DNA of 64,000 bases from Siderastrea radians (Eukaryota > Cnidaria > Anthozoa > Scleractinia > Rhizangiidae). How positions within the stretch are numbered: position 1 is the first letter of the stretch; each line of letters begins with the position of its first letter. Below are positions 21,878-35,468 of this stretch, in pieces. The DNA is taken from positions 11,307,130 through 11,371,129 of the forward strand of contig OZ024898.1 of assembly GCA_964017195.1 (NCBI GenBank). Direction: 5' to 3'. The position numbers and the translations under genes were made by a program. The notes below the pieces were generated by a model. The model had not been told where the DNA came from and searched no databases. It saw only the letters and a list, made by a program, of their open reading frames with translations.

Positions 21878-24800
21878 CTGTAGAGACGGTGTAAGTGTTG
21901 CGTTTTGACAAAACAGTCATCACAGCTTTTGCTTCTACCACGCTTTTCATCGGGTGAGTTCTTAAGCTGGTGTGGCTGCTTGTGACAATGGAAACATTTC
22001 TGAAATGGAGAGGTACAAAACAAGTTCAGCAGGAACGCTGGCTTGCACCTGGTTCACACTCATTCTTACTATTCATTTCCCTCAATACAAATGTTGCACC
22101 AGCTGCGGCATCTTCAAACGAACAACTGTAACTTATAATGTATAGAGTGTAACTCAGTTGTAACGTGTATTTCCACAGAGAGCAGTAAATAAAATCAATA
22201 AACGATATAGTTGTTGCAGCACCCCTTTCAATAGCTCGGCGCATAACTATAATTCGCATACGTGAAGATTCGCTGAGATTAGTCTATTTGTTTTTGTTTG
22301 TTTGGTTGGTTGTTTGTTTATAACCACAGGAAATACACACTAACAAAGTTGCGGAGACAAAATTTTGTTCCCACAAGATTCTTGACAAAGGGAATAGTCC
22401 ATGTAGACACTAAGGAAAGTTCCCATTTTGTTTATTCATTCGGTGTGTCAGACAGGTCCTACTTACACGTTAGTGGTAAGCAATTAAAAAAGAAGAAAGA
22501 ACAAATTGTTTGTGAATACTGGTTCACTGACTAGCCTTTTCAATGGGGTGGGGGAAGGGAGTGGACTGCGTCATCTATTTTTGAAAGATCGTGCAATATA
22601 GTCCCAATTTTAAGAAGCAGTTATTTTTCCTGTCAATTTTGCTTCTGGTTTCTTGTCCTGAAAGGTGTCAAAAGGTGCCTACTAATTGTGCATGTACGGA
22701 TGTGGTACGTATATATAGCGCATGCGATCCTTCAAGAAAATTGACTGTTCTATTTCCTCAGGAATTTTCTGTTGAACTTTTTCACATTTTTACAAACTAC
22801 ATAAAAACTAAGATCCCCCTCTTTTTATTTGTAAGGGTTATTTACCTGGAGCGAGAGGTTTATGTGATGTATCTACCAGGTACCACCCGGAGGGGCAGTA
22901 CATATCACACACTCCCGAGGGGCGTGAAAATAGCATGCTTATTTTTTCAATCACCGATATTGTCTAATGCAAACAGTAGTAAATCAACTATATGTAATTT
23001 TCTGACAACTCACTCCGCAAGGCCTGTGGGATTTGCAAGTGAAGTCAAACGGTAAACATGACTCTATCTAGGCTTACCGACCAGTAATTAATGTTGTGTA
23101 CTAACTGATTTCACATTTTAGCAGAGCTGACTTTAATATTGCACATTTAACTTATTACACATTTGTTTTACACTGCATCCAGAAAACATACCGCATGAAA
23201 GTATTTTAGTGACCACGCTTCCAAGATTTCAACCACAAACTCAACGGTTAGAACCACATAACAATCAATCAACACTTGTGACTGACAGCAAGAAATGAGC
23301 GACAGATAATCCCAGAGCAGAAATAAACAACATACAAATTAAATGTGAGTTTCTATGAATAGAAATGACAATCTTCAACACGAAATGTATATATTTACTA
23401 TAAGTAATAGAATACTAACCTTCAGAACGATCCCAAACACATGTGTACTAGGGCTAGAACACCTCTAGTGGGGGTATGTTCTACAACTTCACGTCGAGAA
23501 ATGTCTAGAAATGCACACTAGCATTGCAAACAACGACCGACATTCTTTCATTCATGATGTTTTAGAGATCATAGGCTATTCTATGAACCACGAACTGCTA
23601 GAGCAAAAAATCGGCACGTTAGTTGTTTTCTGAGTGAACAATCTCTGCCCTGAGACGATACTTCGCTTTCAGTTACTTTTCGTCAAAACAGCACTTACCT
23701 TTCTGTTTTACCGAGATATCTGCCGATAAAGTCGAATCAATATTCCTGCAACTTTCCTGATACCTTGCAATATACACTGCCATGAGATTATGGCTTCAAA
23801 AAACGCAAAAAATAATTCCTAACCGAAACTCCATCTTCCACTTCGTCGTGACTAGCCTACTCGACGCTTCACAACCTGATGTCCCGTCATTTTTTGTTGG
23901 ATGATGAGTTTACTTCCCCGCCGCTGCTACATGTCAACTGAGAGGCAATTTAAATTGTCTTGAAAAAATAGCTAAAACATAGGCGCACCGACTCGATTAG
24001 GTTTTATTTCACAATATGGGTTTTACACCACTGATTGGTTCCACCGTAATCCCTCAACCGCCGCCCCCCCGCCCCCACAACTTGCGGTTAACCAACATAG
24101 AACCGGGTAAGGAGTAGCGTGACTGCATAGATAATTTAGATGAAGATCAGAGGAATGTTATCAATTTTACTTCAGAAAATAAAATGTTAGCTGCCTTTGT
24201 TTATACGTTTTCAGTGCCCACGGGCGGCCAACTTTCGATAGGCTTTTGCGACGTTCCGCATGATTTGCGTGACGCGTGACAAGTGTTACTCTTGTTTAAA
24301 ATTTCTCGTTTTTCAGTCAACCACTGTTTGTCAAAACAGCAATCTTTCATCAAATCATAGTTACTCGAGGGACTGGTTATGAAACTTTGCAAGTTTCAAA
24401 GGCCTTAGCAAAGGTGCTGCAATTTATGTTGAAAGTACCACGACAGTGCACAATGGCTGAATAACTTAACAGTGACATTCTTATTGGTTAGTCACTCATG
24501 CAAAATTCAAAACATATTGTTGTTTGTGCACCGTCAAGGCTAAAAACGGTAACAAAAACATAAGACAAAGGACTTAGCTGAAATTCATAACCAGATTCTT
24601 TTATAAACTATGATCAAATGAACGTTTCCTGTATCCACAGAATTCAGCGTTTATAAACACGATCGAAATAGTTTCATTCCCGCGTATTAATTTCTCCTGT
24701 AGACTGAAGTTCCGCTTAATAAAGCCCTCTCACTTTGAAGTCAAGTCGGCTATTTGCCTGTAACATGCTTTATATCGTCTTTTTGCTACGTGAAGCGATC

Positions 24801-24907
24801 AAAGCGTGCCTATTTGTTTACATTTCTAAATTGGCACGTGCACTGCCAATGAATTCCCAGAGTTAAATCTATTTTAAAACAAGCTTGCGTATTTATTTTG
24901 GGTGTCA
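21878..24907. other. Intron 1 sequence, no gene found
   Basis: Contains an open frame at 22591-23055 plus with a hydrophobic N-terminus but no recognisable domain, and a G/C-poor stretch with small inverted repeats. No element boundary was established. Confidence 0.35.
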
Positions 24908-24916
24908 GTTTATAGC

Positions 24917-27900
24917 TAACCTGCGATCAGGCTCTATTTTCGTTTCGCTCGGTGAAACATTCAGGCGGGACGGGCGAAACGAAAAATAGAGCCTGATACA
25001 ATCCTTCTACGGAACGTCTACCGCCCACTTTTTTGATTGATTGACATTCAACAAAACAGCCAATCAAAATTTCTTCTGCTTGCACGATCCTCGGTATGCA
25101 AATTTCCCATAACGGCAATTCGCAAAAAGTCACGCAAATGTCGGCAAAATAAAAACATAGGCACGCATTGCGTGCTTGACCTATGTTGAAATGACAAGTC
25201 TTATCCTCGCTTATTTGCGATTTTTAAGACATACTCTGAGGACAAAACAACACGCGATTATTCTTGCAAATACTTCCCCCCTCCACTATAGCACCTGAGT
25301 GCATAAAGCCCAGTTCAGACGCCGCACCTCCCATGTGTCGTACCAAGTAGTACGTAGTTTTTTGGCAGTTGTACGGTGTCCAAATGAGTTTTTTCGACAG
25401 ATTTCAATTAGGCAAGCCAAAATCTCAGAGTACGGCAAAGTTTGCCACTTAAATACGACCTAGGAGCGAAAATGCATTTGGTACGGCCCATGAGAGGTAC
25501 GGCGTCTGAACTAGGCCTAAAACAGCTTTTTCGTTTACTCAGCAATACCCTTGGAATGCAAAAAAACATCCCGCTAAAAACCCAGTTGGACCAAAATTGG
25601 AGATAGAGCAACCATCGGGCTAGTAGGCTACAGGCTAAAAAGTCAAACTGACACTAGAACAAAACGACTGCATAAAAACTTCAAATTAAATTTAAAACTG
25701 AAACCTCAGTTAAGGTCAACTAATGATTGTCTGCATATTACTGAAGAATATAAATCCAGCTCACAACAAGATGTGAAAGAAATAAGTGTAGTTGATAATA
25801 ATTTGAGGAGAGGACAGTCATTGCGGTCATGTTAAAATGTAGCCTGCAGACTGTGCAGACTGCAGACCATGCAGACTACGCAGACTGGTATTTTGTTTTC
25901 TTTAAGTAAACTGTGATTTGTTGTACTTTTTAGGACTTTTCACTTTTTGTCGTATTAAGATGACATGGCCAGCAGCTGGCCGAGTTCTTTAAAAAATGTC
26001 CCGCTGTAAGGAATTCTCGAACAATTTCGACAGAAAGATTCGCACCTTCTGGGAGTATTTCATATTCCTTTGCCAGACGATTCAAAAGTACATTTTGGTT
26101 TTGCAGTTAACGAAGTTTCCGAGCTTGAGCGTACTGTGAACTCGCTATGTTACCGTATACATTACAGGTTTATAAACCTACAGACACGCTTGAACAAGCT
26201 AATCTATGCAAATTGCTATCTTAAACACGTCGCTAAAAAAATTCAAAAACCATATGTCGGCTGGAAAATCTGTGGATGTGACTGATATAAATCATGGTCA
26301 CAACATCGTAAACTAAAACTAAACCGCATTTTGGGAAGAGAAAACAGGTTTAAAAACCTACTGACACGCTTGAATAAACAAGCTAATTTATGCAAATTGC
26401 AATCTTATAAACACGTCGCTATAAATTTCAAATTACCAAACAAAGCGGTTTCAAAAAGCTTGCAAAGTACAGTCAAAATTATCCGTATCAAGCACAGATA
26501 CAATCTTTTCAATTAACATCTTGCTAAAAGATACATAACCAAAACAGCTGTTTCATAACACAAATCATAAAAGAACAAATTAAATTACAGTTTCTCGTCA
26601 ACAAGTCTATTTTTGGAACGATGTTACATGTAATTAATTGTTTTTGTCAAGTACTCACGTTCCACCGTTGGCCACGACAAAGTTCAATTTTACCTGCCCT
26701 TACAATAGCTTTAGGAAATTACCATCAATTCCACCACACCAAGCCTTTACTGAAAATATAATATTCGAGAGGTAAAAGTAGAAAAGCACATTTGCGCTGA
26801 TCGTTTCCGTCCCCATATGTACATTCGACATGGCCGGTAAGCTTAACCTTGTCTGACCTTCAGCTTCAGTAAGCGAATTCTAACCAGCTCTTTCATTGGT
26901 AGAATGTACTCTTAGCTTAGTAGCCTCAATCTGATTGGTGCCACATAGTGCCACATAAATTCCCCCGGGGGGTGTACTCCCATGTGAAAGGTGCATGGAT
27001 GCACGTCGTCTCGCGTTCTCCGTCTGTTTTAGCATAGCTTTAATTTAAATTTTCCGACGAGCATTCCCGCCCGTCTCACATGAGATTTCCCCCCCGGATC
27101 AAAAATACATACATACATACATACAAACAAACAAACAAACATAGAAAGCGAAAAACTTCACGCTGACTAAGACCCTATGTTTTCAACATAGGTCAATCAT
27201 AGGCTACGATGTATCTTCTAGGCACAAGCACTCAAATTTACCCGATTGCTAACTTGAAGGTTCCGGTATTGTACATGGTTGCTCTGTCTGAGCTGAAACT
27301 GAATGAAAATTCAAAACACGACGAGGTTGTCATGTACCAAAATATGCTGCATGCTTGAATCCTTTCCCATTTCAGGTGGTATTCGGAAATATTCTCTTCG
27401 CATTTGTCACCGATTTTCTGCGTAAAAAACCTTGAGCAATTAAGAGAAGTACCTTCAGTTTCATTGTTTAGAATAAAGATATAAATAAAACCGTTTATAA
27501 ACAAAGGAGTATTTTGTAATTTAATTTAGTTCCAGAAGTGATAAATATTTGAGATTGGCAGCGAATTTCATCTCTAAACAGCAGCGAATTTTAAAACGAA
27601 GAACATTTATTATAAAACTAGTCAGATCCTTTGATGTCAATGTCAGAGATCAATTAAGAGATAACATGAATGAATATAAACTGAAATCGTTATAATGCGA
27701 CTTGATTGCGGCTCTCGCCAAACATCAGTTTACCGTTAAGTTTACCTACTTATCGGTTGACTTGTTGATCATTCTTGGCGAAAGATACTTGTTCGTCTGC
27801 TGTTCGTTTTGTTTCGTAAAACGCGGAAACAACCACTACTCTGTTCATGTTATCAATACTAGCTGAAAGCCGTCAAATGAAAATTCCGAGACGCGATGCG

Positions 27901-28281
27901 ATAAAACGGAATACATACCTCACTGTTGGCGCTGTACTTCTCTGCTCCAGGTGAGAGACAGCTTGCGTCAAACCGAACGCCATTCTCAGGAGAGAAAGAA
28001 ATGGTGACAATTCTCCTAGAACGAAGAGAATTTATTACAGTAACACATTTTACTTCGGGAGACTTGTTCCTTGGTTGTTCCTCGCGATGGCGGTCGGATC
28101 GAGTCTCGTAGACAATTTACTTCCGTTGACAGCCCTATTGTTAAAGGGCCAATCAGATTGCGAGATTCCCGCGGCCGTCGACACGAACTCCTGTGAGAAA
28201 TTGAATCAGGTCCTATTTTAGCGAGCGACCAACGTAAGAGAATATGAGAGCGATGCTATAATTCGGCCTGATCGCAGGTTA
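24917..28281 (+). mobile_element. Mutator-like element, copy 1 (9-bp target duplication)
   Basis: Terminal inverted repeats TAACCTGCGATCAGGC (24917-24932) and its complement (28266-28281) are flanked by GTTTATAGC (24908-24916) and GTTTATTGC (28282-28290), a 9-bp duplication with one change. Copy 2 at 29557-32872 carries the same ends in the opposite orientation. About 2.0 kb of this copy (25160-27195) is a later insertion, since copy 2 lacks it. No transposase ORF is visible, so it is non-autonomous. The Mutator class is inferred from the duplication length. Confidence 0.7.
25160..27195. mobile_element. Insertion nested in Mutator-like copy 1
   Basis: The segment is absent from copy 2. The left end forms AACATAGG..CCTATGTT and the right end CCTATGTTTTCAACATAGG, both small hairpins. 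A 26.17-26.45 kb part holds two units containing GACACGCTTGAA..AAGCTAAT about 180 bp apart. Its right half recurs at 45460-46463 ending in the same CCTATGTTTTCAACATAGGTC. A CATA/CAAA microsatellite lies at 27110-27140. Confidence 0.6.
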
Positions 28282-28290
28282 GTTTATTGC

Positions 28291-29547
28291 CGAATAAATA
28301 CGGGATGTCAACATTAGTTTTCTTTGCCTTCAAACAGTACGAAAATGTTAAAATTCAGCTCGCTGTTTCAAAACTTGCTCGCTTCCCAGTCTCAGTAAGC
28401 ATTTGTCTCTTATTCAAATTGACTCAGACAAGCTGGTTGGAAATCAAAATATATTCCTACAAAAACCAATTCTTCGGCTTGGAAATTAAAAAGGAAAACG
28501 GCAACAAGCTTCACATGCATGAGTCGAGTTGCGTTCATTGTGGCCCTGAATTCGTCTTGTGTGTAATTTCTGATGTGCCTGTTGCAGAAATTTGTCCCAC
28601 GACTATGTACACGTAGCACTGCAATGCAAATAAAATCCTTCCAGACCTTAAGTCAGTTAAAACAGCGCATTCGAAGCAAAATTAAATATTTCCTAGTTGC
28701 TCGAAATCACATGCAAACACACATGCAAGTCACATGCAAACACACATGCAAGTCACATGCAAACACAGCCCGAGGGAGGTTCTCCCACTTTAACGCCATA
28801 GGGGTATGTGCTGCTGTCAATGGCACAGGGTAAGGTTTTCAGAATCCCGGTAGCACACACCCACCCAAAAACACACACCCTTGCATACGGTGAAATTTGA
28901 ATTAACCAATCAGCATTCAGTAGGCGGGAAAAACTGTAGCGTCCTGACGCCACGCAGATTTTGTGCTCTTCGCTCCGATTTCTGTGTGATCAGATCAACT
29001 GTTTGCAATTATATGGACTGGATCAACAACCAGAATCGATTCAAAACTTTTTTCTGCGGCGGAAGACTTCGCTGACTGGACTTGAATGCGAAGGAGGTGG
29101 TAAAAGTTTACCTGTTGTCCTACTGAATATCGTTTTTCACAAGAAACTTCTCATCTCTTTCACTCCCCTTGGCCTCGTTTAACACATGGATGTCCGCGGG
29201 TACAATCCGTCTTCTGTCCTTGTAAAGATCTTCGGTCAATTTGTACCTGTTTTCAACGTGTACTTCATGTCTGGTTTTAATTCACACCAACTTCCGGTTG
29301 TGCCTGCAGCTGTGATTGCCTGCTGTCAAAATTATCGTTGCATCTCAACAAGATTGGTCTTATCGGTTAGGAAAATGTGTTCTGTTAATCAGATCAGAGA
29401 TACATCATGAATGAATGTTTAACAAATTTGATGCACGGTCGTTGTATGGTTGCGCTACACAGCTGATGCTTCAAATTGGAGATAGGCAACTTTGTACAAA
29501 TTTCCACGAACCCGGCAATACCCGGAGACGAACGAATAGGCGTTTTT
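28291..29547. other. Spacer between the two inverted Mutator-like copies
   Basis: No gene found. A 24-bp tandem repeat (units around ACATGCAAACACACATGCAA) occupies about 28708-28767, and AATAAA occurs near 28630. Several short ORFs have no recognisable domain. Confidence 0.4.
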
Positions 29548-30121
29548 GGAATTTGGTAACCCGCGATCAGGCCGAATTTTAGCATCGCTCTCATATTCTC
29601 TTACGTTGGTCGCTCGCTAAAATAGGCCCTGATACAATCTCTCACAAGAGTTCGTGCACGGCGGCCAAATTTTGGCCGCGGGAATCTCGCAATCTGATTG
29701 GTCCTTTAACAATAGAGCTGTCAACGGAAGTAAATTGTCTACGTGACTCGCTCACAATTTCGATCCGACCGCCATCGCCAAGGAACAAGTCTGCCGAAGT
29801 AAAATGTATTGCTCTAATAAATTCTCGTCGTTCTAGGAGAATTGTTACCATTTCTTTCTCTCCTGAGTATGGCGTTCGGTTTGACGCAAGCTGTCTCTCA
29901 CCTGGAGTAGAGAAGTACAGCAACAGTGAAGTACGCATATATATATTCCGTTTTATCGCATCGTGTCTCGTAATTTTCATTTGACGGCTTTCAGCTAGTA
30001 TTGATAATATGAACAGCGTAGTAGTTGTTTCCGTGTTTTACGAAACAAAACGAACAGCAGACGAACAAGTATCTTTCGCCAAGAATGATCAACAAGTCAA
30101 TCGATAATTCGGTAAAGTTAA

Positions 30122-31714
30122 AAGTCCGCTGTTCACGAAGAAGCGCATGCGCGAGCGGAACGACTTAAAAATAAATTGTACGGGTTGACACTAAATTCGA
30201 ACAGAGCTTATGGTGGAAAAATCCGTTGAAATCTTGCCCTAATTTTGCACATCCGCTCTTCGCTTTCCACTTTTTGTAGTCTTTATTTCCCGTTGTAAAT
30301 ATTAGTTCGATTTTTATAATGTTGAAAGTGATTTAGCAGCCGAAATCGGCATTTTAGTCAATGGATGGTCACAAGAGACGTCGTGGTATGACTGGCGACG
30401 GGACGGCAGAACACAATACATTCACGAGATTGAAGAATCTTTGAGTCTTACGAACCAGCATTTTAACTGTTGCGGAATTAACAAATGGAAAATCGTTAAA
30501 GGGGCTATGTCACGAGGAGTTTGCTATTTCAGATCAATTCTGTACTAAAATCATTACTAAGTGCCTTCACTCATACACAAAAAGCTATGAGGAAAATATC
30601 AAATAAATTTTATCAGGGAGACCTAACCATAATAATTTTTGTGGTGATTTTTGAAGACATGGCATCAAAACTTGAAAAGATTGGCCCAATTTTTTCAAGT
30701 TGCAATCCATTTCCATCCTTGCCATCGGTAGCAACAGACGACAGGAATCAGTTTCAGTGGCGTAAGATAGTCTTAAATAACAATTCTAGACCATTATTTT
30801 TGGAATTCAATTGATGCGAAGACACTTTTTAGCTTTTAAAAGATACTAAAACAGCGTGACACAACCCCTTTAAGAACTACAAACAGACCACCACAAGAAG
30901 GTCAAACAATAACCTTGTCCGAATTGCTGCTGGAGATCTATCAGTTGGATGCTAGTAGTTCGCCATAAGACAACAGAGGTGCAATGTTTTAACTCCAAGA
31001 ATTCTATTTCTATTTTAACCACAACCACGAAAGTGGAGTTAAAACGACAGCGCCAGAAGCTGTAGCTTCTTTATGATCAAAAGAGATGGCAACTGAGTCT
31101 CAGAATAATTAATTTGGATCTGACATCCGTGATAAAGAAAGATACATGTCTTGCAGGTAACCGCAAGCAAACATCAAATTACGTATTAAGAAACTCGTGG
31201 ATTCTTTCCTAAATTAAGCGTCACTCTTTTAAGGGGCTTTTAGGAATCTTGCAATTAAACTGAGCTCAAAAACCTAACTAGTTGCCAAAGAACTAGCACA
31301 CACAGAGGCACAAAGATTTCAAACGGCTCAGTCTAAGAACATCAAACACTCCAAACAGTATCACAGCTTGAGGTGTCTCCCGGTTCAATAGGTCAACCAC
31401 ACAATTTACTGGCCCAATTTCGCTGTGTCGCCTTCAAATCATCTTGATCAAAGGTAGAAATCTTGATCAAAGGGACAAAGCTGTTACGATTGTACGTGAG
31501 CAAGCTCTATTTTGAAGGCTGGAATAACTTCAACAACTAATGGCAGTCGTGCTTGGCCTGTCATTTCATATACTATCGACAACAAGTTATAACAATTTAC
31601 CGCCGTATCCCGCCACGCCAGAGTTGTGATGGGCTTCTAATTGGTCTAAAAACAATTATCTTGACAGCGCTTAAGTCATCGCTCGCACATGCGCTGAACC
31701 GTGAAACTCTGCCT
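30122..31714. mobile_element. TTAA-flanked insertion nested in Mutator-like copy 2
   Basis: Missing from copy 1. TTAA occurs at 30118-30121 and 31715-31718. Ends pair imperfectly, sharing TTCACG and AGCGCATG(C/T)GCGAGC in inverted orientation. The TTAA target suggests a piggyBac- or Kolobok-like non-autonomous element. No transposase ORF is seen. Confidence 0.6.
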
Positions 31715-31764
31715 TTAACGGTAAACTAATGTTTGGCGAGAGCCGCAATCAAGTCGCAATAACG

Positions 31765-32475
31765 ATTTTCAGTTTATTCATTCAGTGTTTAATACTTATG
31801 TCGTTTATATATTGATCTCTGACATTGACATCAAAGGATCTGTCTAGTTTTATAATAAAATGTTCTTTGTTTTAAAATTCGCTGCTGTTTAGAGATAAAA
31901 TTCGCTGCTAATCTCAAATATTTATCACTTCTGGAACTAAGTTAAATTACAAAATACTCGTTTGTTTATAAACGGTTTTATTTATCTCTTTATTCTAAAC
32001 AATGAAACTGAAGGTATTTCTCTTAATTGCCCAAGGGTTTTTAGGCAGAAAATCGGTGACAAATGCGAAGAGAATATTTCCGGATACCACCTGAAATAGG
32101 AAAGGATTCAAGCATGCAAGATTTTCAGTTTATTCATTCAGTGTTTAATACTTATGTCGTTTATATATTGATCTCTGACATTGACATCAAAGGATCTGTC
32201 CAGTTTTATAATGTTAATGTTCTTCCTTTTAAAATTCGCTGCTGTTTAGAGATAAAAATTGGCTGCTAATCTCAAATATTTATCACTTCTGGAACTAAGT
32301 TAAATTACAAAATACATGTTTGTTTATAAACGGTTTTATTTATATCTTTATTCTAAACAATGAAACTGAAGGTATTTCTCTTAATTGCCCAAGTTTTTTA
32401 GGCAGAAAATCGGTGACAAATGCGAAGAGAATATTTCCGAATACCACCTGAAATAGGAAAGGATTCAAGCATGTA
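31765..32475. repeat. 356-bp tandem duplication inside Mutator-like copy 2
   Basis: ATTTTCAGTTTATTCATTCA begins at 31765 and again at 32121, and the two units align along their length. Copy 1 holds a single unit, so the duplication arose after the two copies separated. Confidence 0.75.
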
Positions 32476-32881
32476 GCATATTTTGGTACATGACAACCGC
32501 GTCGTGTTTTGAATTTTCATTCAGTTTCAGCTCAGACAGAGCAACCATGTACAATACCGGAACCTTCAAGTTAGCAATCGTGTAAATTTGAGTGCTAGTG
32601 CCTAGAAGATATATCGTAGCCTATGATTTTCATATTTTTGCCGACATTTGCGTGACTTTTTGCGAATTGCCGTTATGGGAAATTTGCATACCGAGGATCG
32701 TGCAAGCAGAAGAAATTTTGATTGGCTGTTTTGTTGAATGTCAATCAATCAAAAAAGTGGGCGGTAGACGTTCCGTAGAAGAATTGTCATAATCAGTCTC
32801 TATTTTTCGTTTCGCCCGTCCCGCCTGAATACTTCACCGAGCGAAACGAAAATAGAGCCTGATCGCAGGTTAGGAATTTGG

Positions 32882-33411
32882 AGCTTCCTTATGTCATCGT
32901 AACAGCAAAAAGCTCGTAGTCAAAAGCTGCCCAAAATTACTTTTCTTCTCAAAAGTTAAAACACCTGAAATTCAGGCCAAGCAAAAACATGCAGACCGCC
33001 GAGGAAACGACACTTCCGCTTGCTTTATTCACCACGGAAAGTTAAAATATTTTATTACCTAGCCCGTCTTTCTAAGTGGATAATTAACTTGACTAACTTG
33101 GATTGGAACGGTAATTGCAGGAACAAAGTTTATTTAGTCAAATATTGATGTCTTTTTTGTTGCTTCAATTTTCACGCCAGATAAGTTATCCTTTAAAACT
33201 TGCAATCAGTCGACTTTTACAGACAGATAGTAAATCGAGGAAATGTGTAATTGCTCACGAAATTTCAAGAAGAGTTAAATTGTGGTAATTAAAAGTAACA
33301 AATTTTAGAACTAATCTAGAGACGCCAAAAATATTGGGATAATAAACAAACTCAGATACTATTTAGATCTAAAAGTGATAAAAGCAATTATATCACACAT
33401 TTATCTTTCCA
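32882..33411. other. Intron 1 sequence, no gene found
   Basis: AT-rich, no recognisable domain or repeat end. Confidence 0.35.
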
Positions 33412-33837
33412 CACGTTAGCTATGGCATTTTGAGCTGGGGGAATACATATAAGACTAGATTTAATACACTCTGTAGGAAGCAAAACAAATGCGTACGTAG
33501 CATTTCCTTTGCTCACAGTAGGGAAAGTTCAACGCCATATTATAAATTGCTAGGAATTTTAAACTTGATGATATCCTGCAATATATAATAGCCAACTTTA
33601 CTCATAAAATTCTAAATAATAAGGAAAACATTCCAGCTGTATTCTTTGACTTCATAATCCCAGCAGCATGCATACACTCCTACGAAACTAGATACACCAC
33701 TCATGGCAATTTGTACAGAACAGACATTCGAACAGGCTATGGTAGATTCGTGTTTAGGTACAAGGCAGCACAAGTTTGGGAAACTGTCCCTACACACCTA
33801 AAACGGCTCACTGGACCTGCCGTTAAAAAGCAATAAA
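33412..33837 (+). pseudogene. LINE reverse-transcriptase C-terminal fragment
   Basis: Plus-strand reading gives SYGILSWGNTYKTRFNTLCR, CVRSISFAHSRESSTPYYKL and, after a one-base shift near 33562, LDDILQYIIANFTHKILN, SYETRYTTHGNLYRTDIRTG and YGRFVFRYKAAQVWETVP. This is the typical tail of non-LTR retrotransposon RT proteins. The copy is 5'-truncated and frameshifted. Confidence 0.7.
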
Positions 33838-33962
33838 AGCTTTATCTCTTAAATGGTCAGATTGAGTTGATGATGTACATATTCATGAACTGATACACTG
33901 ATACAGTAATATATACCTGAGTGTTATCCCAACACATATATGTTACATAATATATATAATAT

Positions 33963-35344
33963 ATCTACGAGGGCGCGCTGGATATCGAATGATAGATAAC
34001 CAACGAGGCGCGTAGCGCCGAGTTGGTTATAATCATTTGATATCCAGCAAGCCAGAGTAGAATAATTGTTTTATTAAAAACTTAACCACTATTTTAAAAA
34101 AAATCAGAAAGAACGGGAAAAATGAGAAAAGAAATTTAAGCGGAACAAGAATCGATCACATGACTGAACGAAAAAGGCGCCAAAACCTTGCGAAGCGTTG
34201 CAGCGCTTCATTGCAAAGCTGAATGAATCAATGAAAACTGCTCGAAAGTGAACAAAGTAGCACACGTTTTGGAAAAAAATCTTCTAATTATTTGCTCTGA
34301 AATATGATACATGTTTGATTTTTCCTGAACATTGTTGTAATCATCGTTCAAAGCGGATTGAAGCTGTACAATTTCACCATATAGCTGCTGGAGTTGAAAC
34401 TGAACAAGTTTCTAATCTGTTCGCACAACGGAGCCATCATGTGCGTGTTTGATCGACCTGAAGACAGAACAAATTTGAACAGTTGAACTTGAAGAGGTAT
34501 TTTCTATGCAGCTCAGAAGCAAGATTACTGTAGCGAGGAACATTAGAATTCACCATCATAGTTTGTTAAACGCAAAGCGCAAAATGCAGTTGTTCTCGGT
34601 TTAGAGGTTGCGGACGGAATGGTAAAAACAACATTCAAACAACTGGAAAAGCGATTCAACTCCGTTTATAGGGCATCCAATTTCTATCTGAGCATTTGGA
34701 CCTGTTGGAACACAGAGCTACAACAAGTGCAGGTAAACCAGTGTCCTGATTTTACATGTAAAAGCCGAAAAACAATCTCGCCCTTCCTTCCTTCTTGGTA
34801 GTTTGCAGCTGTATTTTTTTTTAGCTTTTGTTTAGACTGCTGCATGATTTTCGCACCGACTCGCCATGAATGTGTGATAGGTTTTGTTAAATGCTCCAGC
34901 CCCATTTCATTGTGTTTTATTTTATGTCTTGTCTTGATATTTCGAAGTGGAAATCCTTTCTGATAATACCTACCGCTTGTTCAATTTCAATGATCGACGT
35001 GACGATCGATGAAAGAAATTAATTGTAAACACAACACTTAATGCTTAAATTTTTATTTCTGCACAGTTTCTTTAAACAATTTTGACTTGTGTTAAACGAC
35101 GCTGTTGGTGATGCTTGTTGGTGGCGTTGTTGGAATTTCTGCTTAATTTAAATTTGCTGGCAAGTGATTTTTCTCGTGCATTTTCCTCGCCGGGTTGCTC
35201 GCGAGGAAAAAACTTTCAGCTCACTTTGTTGTTGAGTGTTCATTGACCATATTTGGTCGCAGCAGGTATATGAGCTGATAGCCTAGCTCCGTTGAGCCAA
35301 TCAAAATACTAGAAATCCAATATACCTAGTCCAGTTTTTAATAA

Positions 35345-35345
<1 letters not shown>
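33963..35345. repeat. 1.4-kb dispersed repeat (HR1), uninterrupted copy
   Basis: It begins with TCTACGAGGGCGCGCTGGAT and a near-palindrome around GGCGCGTAGCGCC. It ends at CCTAGTCCAGTTTTTAATAA, which echoes TTTTATTAAAAACT near its start in inverted orientation. A second copy (37474-44890) is split by a Ngaro element. Both copies keep an open stretch ending in GTGCAG before GTAAACC (34619-34735 and 44160-44276), a possible element exon. The element class is unknown. Confidence 0.65.
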
Positions 35346-35389
<44 letters not shown>

Positions 35390-35425
35390 TCTCACAAGCA
35401 TCCATTCTTGTAGTCTATCATAACG

Positions 35426-35463
<38 letters not shown>
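35346..35463. repeat. Two (AT)n microsatellites
   Basis: Long AT/TA runs at about 35346-35385 and 35430-35464 separated by 45 bp. They form the left edge of the next Penelope element. Confidence 0.85.

Positions 35464-35468
<5 letters not shown>

Larger units (their letters stand above)
29557..32872 (-). mobile_element. Mutator-like element, copy 2, inverted
   Basis: Ends TAACCCGCGATCAGGC (29557) and GCCTGATCGCAGGTTA (32857-32872) are flanked on both sides by a perfect 9-bp duplication GGAATTTGG (29548-29556 and 32873-32881). Its sequence is the reverse complement of copy 1 over 29557-30115, 31718-32600 and 32620-32872. It contains a TTAA-flanked insertion and an internal tandem duplication. 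Confidence 0.75.

Noticed and set aside
22591..23055. 154-codon plus-strand ORF with a hydrophobic, signal-peptide-like N-terminus
   Set aside because: No domain, no promoter or splice support, and unusual composition throughout. A chance ORF of this length is plausible in 64 kb of AT-rich DNA.
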